From assembly GCA_000403315.2 (NCBI GenBank), contig KE159636.1:959358-1023357 (forward strand): DNA of 64,000 bases, in the 5' to 3' direction. Both the position numbers and the translations under genes were made by a program. Below are positions 59,603 to 64,000 of this stretch, piece by piece. This DNA is from Lachnospiraceae bacterium A2. Its GTDB lineage: Bacteria; Bacillota; Clostridia; Lachnospirales; Lachnospiraceae. Under the pieces are notes generated by a model that was not told the origin of the DNA, made no database searches, and was given only the letters and a program-made list of their open reading frames with translations. How positions within the stretch are numbered: position 1 is the first letter of the stretch; every line of letters begins with the position of its first letter.

Positions 59603-59711
59603 CCGCCAGAGTAATAATTACTATAATGGTTAGAGTGTTAAAAACACTAATCTATAATAAAACTGCATAATAATGATGCCAAAAGCCTGTAAAAGCAGAA
59701 ACCTCTGCCTT

Positions 59712-59756
59712 AGAGCGTGTTTGAAAATTCATTCCTACAATTTTCAGACACGCTCT
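59712..59756. repeat. AGAGCGTGTTTG palindromic repeat, copy 4
   Basis: AGAGCGTGTTTGAAAATT, a CATTCCTAC loop, AATTTTCAGACACGCTCT. Arms of 18 bases, with the loop in the same sense as the copy at 22833. It lies between two convergent genes and could terminate either. Confidence 0.75.
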
Positions 59757-59786
59757 AGCCGGCTTCTGGCATTTTGAATTAGGAAA

Positions 59787-60584
59787 TCATACAGCTTTCA
59801 AGGTTCCCCCTGTTTCCACAATTTCCCTCAGCACGTTTGCCACAGACTCCGTTACCCGGTCCGCATAGTCCGCCACTCCCGGCGCAGCCGTTTTCATGGC
59901 ATACCCTATCCCTGCAAACCGCAGCATTTCAATGTCATTGTACTGATCCCCAAACGCAATCCCTTCTTTTGCCGGAATCCCAAGGCGTGCAAGGAGCATG
60001 CCAAGTGCCTTTCCCTTATCGGCATCCGGCGCAAGGAAATCCACCCATTCCTTCCCGGCTGTCACCACGCGGATTCTGTCAGAAAACCGTTCCTTTAAAA
60101 ATGGGTCCAGCTTCTGTGTGCCCTGGAAATCACAGATTGCCAGCTTTAAGAAAGGCTCCTCAACCTGGCATAGGTCGTCTACTACAGCAATGTCATTGTG
60201 GAGCACATCGCGCATGTGGTGGACGAATGCATTGTTTCTGGAATCTGTATAGTGGCGGGATTCGCAGGAAAGCAGCGTATGGCAGTCCCCATATTCCCTC
60301 CCGGCGCCAATGATTTCAAGGCCAAGCTCCCGCCCAATCAGGCCCCGGGAAACTACCTCCCCCTCATGGATGCAGAGGGAACCATTTTCCGTTATATAAG
60401 AAATCATGTCTTTTACAGGCCCGAACAGGCGGCGGATGCTGTGGTACTGCCTTCCGCTTGCAGCAATAAACCGGATGCCCTGTTCCCTCAGTTTCAAAAT
60501 CAAATCAAAGATCTCTGGCGCAATGCTCTGTGCGCCGTCAGCCAGCAGCGTCCCATCAAGGTCGCTTGCAATATACCGTATCAT
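59787..60584 (-). CDS. HAD-superfamily phosphatase, Cof type
   Basis: 265-residue HAD hydrolase of the Cof/IIB group. Motif I is ASDLDGTLL (nucleophile Asp near residue 8), motif II FIAASGRQYHSI, motif III Lys in DADKGKALGML, motif IV FGDQYNDIEML. A cap domain lies between motifs II and III. Start ATG 60584 is chosen for its GGAGGGG site; the open frame continues to 61091 but runs through AT-rich DNA and the PTS promoter region. Substrates are usually sugar phosphates or cofactors. The divergent neighbour is a PTS operon, so a sugar phosphate is plausible. Confidence 0.9.
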   Translation of the reverse strand: MIRYIASDLDGTLLADGAQSIAPEIFDLILKLREQGIRFIAASGRQYHSIRRLFGPVKDMISYITENGSLCIHEGEVVSRGLIGRELGLEIIGAGREYGDCHTLLSCESRHYTDSRNNAFVHHMRDVLHNDIAVVDDLCQVEEPFLKLAICDFQGTQKLDPFLKERFSDRIRVVTAGKEWVDFLAPDADKGKALGMLLARLGIPAKEGIAFGDQYNDIEMLRFAGIGYAMKTAAPGVADYADRVTESVANVLREIVETGGTLKAV

Positions 60585-60750
60585 AATGCCCCTCCTTCTG
60601 TTATTTTGCACTAACCACTTATTATAAATGAAAATAGGTGAAAATGGAAGTGCAGGAAAACCATGTAAAATTACCCAATTCCATAAAGAGGAAAACATGC
60701 ACAAAAATGCGCTAAGACAACTGTAAATATAAGGAAAATCTGTAAAGGTA

Positions 60751-60816
60751 CAATTTTGCGCATCCAGCAAAATGGGGAATTGTGCCCAATAAAACTTGGA
60801 AATCAGGCAATATAAT
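60751..60816 (+). promoter_or_regulatory. candidate control region of the PTS operon
   Basis: A dyad CAATTTTGC (60751-60759) with GCAAAAT and AATTG (60767-60782) lies upstream of a TATAAT at 60811-60816. No convincing -35 box is present at 16-18 bases, which suits an activator-dependent promoter, possibly using the PRD regulator encoded downstream. Confidence 0.3.
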
Positions 60817-60875
60817 AGTACAATTTTTAGTGACAGGACAATGCAATACCAAAATGAAACGAAAGGAGGGCGGTT

Positions 60876-61346
60876 ATGAAGAAGGACATGATTGCAAGAG
60901 AATTGGTCCATCTGGATTTTGAAGTGAAGGACCAGGAAGAATTTTTTGACAAAATGGCTGATGAGCTGCATCAGCTTGGCTATGTCAGGGAAACCTATAA
61001 AGAAGCGCTGAAGGAACGTGAAGCGAATTACCCGACAGCGCTGCCGGTAGAGCCTTACCCGGTGGCAATCCCCCATGCCGATGCACAGCATATCATCAAC
61101 CCATTTATCGCACCAGTAAGATTAAAAGAACCTGTTGACTGGTGTGAGATGGCAAACAATGACGAGGTACATAAGGTCCGGTTCATTTTTGTCCTAGGAT
61201 TCATGAAATCTGACGAGCACATTGAACTGCTCCAGACACTGGTGGATAATTTCCAGAGCCCAGAACTGATGGATAAGCTGATTGCGGCAAAGACGGCAGA
61301 TGAATATTATGGGCTGGTATGTAATATGCCGGGGATGGATTCCTAA
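60876..61346 (+). CDS. PTS transporter IIA component, galactitol/fructose type
   Basis: 156-residue IIA protein of the fructose-mannitol/galactitol (GatA-like) class. It accepts phosphate from HPr on the His in VAIPHADAQHI (residue 67) and passes it to IIB. AAAGGAGGGCGG precedes the ATG. It is the first gene of a IIA-IIB-IIC set. The substrate is probably a hexitol or pentitol from the class of the IIC, not determined by sequence. Confidence 0.9.
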   Translation: MKKDMIARELVHLDFEVKDQEEFFDKMADELHQLGYVRETYKEALKEREANYPTALPVEPYPVAIPHADAQHIINPFIAPVRLKEPVDWCEMANNDEVHKVRFIFVLGFMKSDEHIELLQTLVDNFQSPELMDKLIAAKTADEYYGLVCNMPGMDS

Positions 61347-61462
61347 AGGGAACAGAAGCTTCCCAAAAACAGAGCCTGGATATTCTGGGGTGTGCGAAGG
61401 CCGTAAGGCAGCGCAGGATTGGGAGGATTTTAAAACAAAGAAAAATAAGGAGGAGAAGAATT

Positions 61463-61756
61463 ATGGCAACAAGAGTTATCGTAGCATGTGGGAGCGGGGT
61501 AGCAACATCACAGACAGTAGCAAGCAAGGTAGCGAGGATGCTGAAAGACAAGAAAGTAGATGCAGAGGTACAAGTAATTAACCTGCGTGAAGTTGACCGC
61601 TATATTGACGGGAGCGCAGCTTATATTTCCATCGTGAAGAATTCGAAAGAATACCCAATTCCAGTTATCAATGGGCTGGCTTTCTTAACAGGCGTAGGGA
61701 AAGATAAGGAATTTGACAAGCTGGTGAAGGCAATCGAAGATTACAAACCAGTATAA
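61463..61756 (+). CDS. PTS transporter IIB component, galactitol type
   Basis: 97-residue IIB protein of the GatB class. The phosphocysteine is Cys 9 in VIVACGSGVATSQTVASKV. It carries phosphate from IIA to the sugar at IIC. AAGGAGGAG lies before the ATG. It is 116 bases after the IIA gene, with no terminator between. Confidence 0.92.
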   Translation: MATRVIVACGSGVATSQTVASKVARMLKDKKVDAEVQVINLREVDRYIDGSAAYISIVKNSKEYPIPVINGLAFLTGVGKDKEFDKLVKAIEDYKPV

Positions 61757-61923
61757 GGAAAGCGCAGTACCTAGTCACATACCTGCCTTTTGGCGGCCAT
61801 GTGGCATGTGTTGCCACGGAACAGGAAGCTGTTAGGGAGCGGGACCGTATGCCATAGGCAGCCTTTCCAGGGCAGGCATTGCAGCTATCATAGTAGAACA
61901 GAAGAAAGGTGAAGGAGGAGCAA

Positions 61924-63282
61924 ATGCAGATATTACAGAATGTTGTAAACTTTTTACTTGGCTTGGGCGCGGCGGTATTTGTGCCAATTATCATAATTAT
62001 CGCAGGCCTGATCGTTAAAATGAAAGTAAAGGACGCAATTTCAGCAGGCATTACCCTTGGTGTGGCATTCTCTGGCATGTCAATGCTTATCAGCTACATG
62101 ACAGGCGCCATTACCCCGGCTGCTGAAGCAATGGCAAAATCCACAGGTATCAGCCTTCCGATTACGGACGGCGGCTGGACGACAATGTCCACGATTTCAT
62201 GGTCCTGGCCATGGGCGTTCTTAATGTTCCCATTGGTGATCGGCATCAATATCGTTATGCTGATTATCAAGCAGACAGATACATTTAATGCAGACTTATG
62301 GAATGTTTGGGGCAAGATCTTTACGGCTGTAGGCGCTTACTACATCACAAAGAGCGTAGTAATCGCATTTATCATTGCAGCAGTGCAGATTGTCCTTGAA
62401 TTGAAAAACGCTGACTTCCATCAGCACCGTATTGAGAAGCTGTCCGGAATCCCGGGCGTTACATGTACCCACAAGATGGCGTTTCTGGCAGCCCCGATGT
62501 ACCCCATTGACTGCGTGCTCCGGAAAATCCCGGCTTTGAACAAATCTTTTGACGCAGACGATTTAAAAGAAAAAGTTGGTATTTTTGCAGAGAACCATAT
62601 CCTTGGTTTTATCCTTGGCGTGATTTTCGGGATTATTGCAAGGTATGACGTGGCAGGCATCCTTACCCTTGGGATCCAGTGCTCCACAGCTTTGACTTTG
62701 TTCCCGGTTATTTCCAAGTATTTCATGCAGGCTTTGGAGCCAATCTCCAATGCAGTTTCTGAGTTTATGCAGGCAAAGTTCAACGACCGCGAGCTGTTTG
62801 TTGGGTTAGACTGGCCGTTCTTAGGCGGTTCCAATGAAATCTGGCTGGCAGTAATCTGGACAATTCCGGTAACTTTGGTTATGTCCTTCTTCCTGCCAGG
62901 GAATGAAATCCTTCCATTTGCAGGGATTATCAATATTGCCATTGCAGTGCCGGCATACTTTGTATGCAAGGGCAACATTATCCGCATGATTATCCAGTGT
63001 ACTATTTTTGCACCGGTATTCCTGTGGGTAGGTACCGCATTTGCGCCGTTTGTGACGGAACTTGCCAATACCACAGGGGCAGTTGCGTTGGAATCCGGGC
63101 AGATGATTTCTAACTCCAGTATTGACGGCCCGATTATTACATATGCTCTGGCGCATATCGCCCAGATTGTGGATGGGAATTTCATCCCAATTGTAATCTT
63201 CGCAGTTTGGTTTGTTTGTTTTGTGTTCTATTCAAGGAGCCTTATCAAAGAAAAGAAAGCAGACATGGCTTCTGGAAACTAA
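61924..63282 (+). CDS. PTS transporter IIC component, galactitol type
   Basis: 452-residue membrane permease of the GatC class with about ten to twelve helices. It binds and moves the sugar while IIB phosphorylates it. Family-like segments: VAFSGMSMLISYMTGAITPA near residue 45, CTHKMAFLAAPMYPIDCVL mid-protein and DWPFLGGSNEIWLAVIW near residue 300. The start ATG 61924 is preferred over 61909 because GAAGGAGGAG lies directly before it. The gap from IIB contains only a small GTGGCA/TGCCAC hairpin at 61801-61817. The regulator gene follows 33 bases later. Confidence 0.92.
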   Translation: MQILQNVVNFLLGLGAAVFVPIIIIIAGLIVKMKVKDAISAGITLGVAFSGMSMLISYMTGAITPAAEAMAKSTGISLPITDGGWTTMSTISWSWPWAFLMFPLVIGINIVMLIIKQTDTFNADLWNVWGKIFTAVGAYYITKSVVIAFIIAAVQIVLELKNADFHQHRIEKLSGIPGVTCTHKMAFLAAPMYPIDCVLRKIPALNKSFDADDLKEKVGIFAENHILGFILGVIFGIIARYDVAGILTLGIQCSTALTLFPVISKYFMQALEPISNAVSEFMQAKFNDRELFVGLDWPFLGGSNEIWLAVIWTIPVTLVMSFFLPGNEILPFAGIINIAIAVPAYFVCKGNIIRMIIQCTIFAPVFLWVGTAFAPFVTELANTTGAVALESGQMISNSSIDGPIITYALAHIAQIVDGNFIPIVIFAVWFVCFVFYSRSLIKEKKADMASGN

Positions 63283-63315
63283 GAATAATTTTAATTGCAT
63301 GTCATTGAATATAAT

Positions 63316-64000
63316 ATGAAAATTGGAAAACGGTATTTTTTAATATTAAAAGAAATAGTAGAAAATAGCGATAATATCACCGGTAAAGAGCTGGAAAGCA
63401 AATTCCATCTGACAAGGAAACAGCTAAGCTATGGGATTGGGAAAATCAACGAGTACCTAGAGAGCTGCGGATATGCAGAGATTACCCGGGCTTCCAATGG
63501 AAAAATCAATGTTCCCCAAGAGGTGGTTAATGAAGTAGATCTGGCAGAACTGGAACGGGAGAATCAGGAGATTTGCTTCTCGAAAGAGGAGCGAATCGAC
63601 ATTCTCCACCTTATGCTTTTAACCAGCAAGGAGGAATTGTCGCTTCAGCATTTTATTTCAGAGTTGAAAGTCAGCAAGAATACAGTGCTTGCTGACTTGA
63701 AAAAATTGGATAACGCGCTGCCGCAGAACCAGCTTGGGCTTTCCTATGGGCGGCAGAACGGCTATACCTTAAGCGGTTCGGAATACGCCAAAAGGCAGCT
63801 TCTGATTACAACCCTTGGTAACATCATCATACAGTACAAGCATGCGCCAATTGTGGCGGAAATCTGTGGCCTTGGGAAAGCGGAGCTTGCAGAAATGCGG
63901 GCGCTTCTGACGAATGTGCAGGAAGCCCTTGGGATCCGTTTCGTAGGGGAGATGCTGGAAGCAAACAGCTATCTTTTCGCAATCCTGTTCCGCAGGATTG
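63316..64000 (+). CDS. PRD-type transcriptional regulator / antiterminator (BglG/MtlR group), 3' end outside window
   Basis: The first 228 residues are visible. Two N-terminal helix-turn-helix units appear: KELESKFHLTRKQLSYGIGKINEYL (broken here, residues about 23-47) and LQHFISELKVSKNTVLADLKKL (about 112-133), as in Mga/BglG-type PTS regulators. The start of a PRD domain follows (QLLITTLGNIIIQYKH, later RFVGEMLEANSYLFAILFRRI). The frame runs off the window at base 64000. It lies 33 bases after the IIC gene in the same direction, so it should control the PTS operon through phosphorylation of PRD His residues. There is no clear ribosome site, only AT-rich sequence before ATG 63316. Confidence 0.85.
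   Translation, partial: MKIGKRYFLILKEIVENSDNITGKELESKFHLTRKQLSYGIGKINEYLESCGYAEITRASNGKINVPQEVVNEVDLAELERENQEICFSKEERIDILHLMLLTSKEELSLQHFISELKVSKNTVLADLKKLDNALPQNQLGLSYGRQNGYTLSGSEYAKRQLLITTLGNIIIQYKHAPIVAEICGLGKAELAEMRALLTNVQEALGIRFVGEMLEANSYLFAILFRRI

Noticed and set aside
60585-61091. N-terminal extension of the HAD phosphatase up to 61091
   Set aside because: The extension crosses an AT-rich intergenic region and the PTS IIA gene; the GGAGGGG site at the ATG 60584 and the normal HAD start settle the shorter form.
62421-63185. 254-residue minus-strand ORF
   Set aside because: It lies inside the PTS IIC gene and has no coding features of its own.
1-64000. tRNA or rRNA genes, CRISPR arrays, prophage modules
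   Set aside because: No cloverleaf-like sequence, rRNA segment, spaced repeat array or phage structural gene was recognised on either strand by eye; small tRNA genes could still be missed without a covariance search.

Overview
The window reads as chromosome of an endospore-forming, anaerobic Firmicute, most likely a Lachnospiraceae-type gut clostridium. Grounds: GerA-family germinant receptor genes, spoIIR, purine-rich AGGAGG ribosome sites before most genes, clostridial TTGACA/TATAAT promoters, several GTG/TTG starts, and a set of PD-(D/E)XK (Rpn) genes and short palindromic repeats. No rRNA, tRNA or CRISPR array was seen.

Layout. 1-1.5 kb: 3' part of an O-antigen-ligase-like membrane protein. 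2.2-3.5 kb: two-gene ThrE-type amino-acid exporter. 3.8-6.5 kb: LytTR regulator, DUF3021 membrane protein and an ABC exporter in overlapping order. 6.6-8.9 kb: serS and an unrecognised membrane-anchored protein. 9.0-13.6 kb: coenzyme A operon (DUF2520 reductase-like, panB, panC, panD, coaBC). 13.8-15.0 kb: secreted protein of unknown family. 15.3-21.3 kb: a Crp/Fnr regulator with a palindrome next to its promoter, then a nucleoside salvage operon (udp, nupC, deoB, deoC, DUF1097, cdd) that imports nucleosides, splits them and feeds deoxyribose phosphate to the aldolase. 21.5-22.8 kb: small unknown protein and a short-chain dehydrogenase. 22.98-24.44 kb: a complete IS with 15-bp terminal repeats and an 8-bp target duplication, placed just before a GHKL histidine kinase; its LytTR response regulator follows with its own promoter. 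27.5-28.5 kb: secreted CAP-domain protein. 28.8-32.0 kb (minus): sugar ABC importer (binding protein plus two permeases, no ATPase). 32.2-36.7 kb: carA-carB. 36.9-44.7 kb: surface-protein region with a C39-like secreted protein, two broken Rpn genes, the relic 3' end of a surface protein and an intact 1449-residue paralogue. 44.9-50.6 kb: ispE, a GntR regulator, gerA and a gerB-gerC fusion. 50.8-53.2 kb: small accessory genes and a methyltransferase relic. 53.5-58.5 kb: spoIIR, murI, DUF1934, a PHP phosphatase and a sodium-coupled amino-acid transporter. 58.8-60.6 kb: an intact Rpn gene and a Cof-type phosphatase. 60.9-64 kb: a galactitol-type PTS (IIA, IIB, IIC) and the start of its PRD regulator.

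The most unusual items are the gerB-gerC fusion, three families of short palindromic repeats scattered between operons, the duplicated surface-protein tails with their duplicated terminators, the 12-bp tandem repeats in all three Rpn paralogues, and two places where the reading frame looks locally disturbed (the IS transposase start and the DUF2520 gene). All functional calls rest on reading the sequence and family knowledge; no database search was run.
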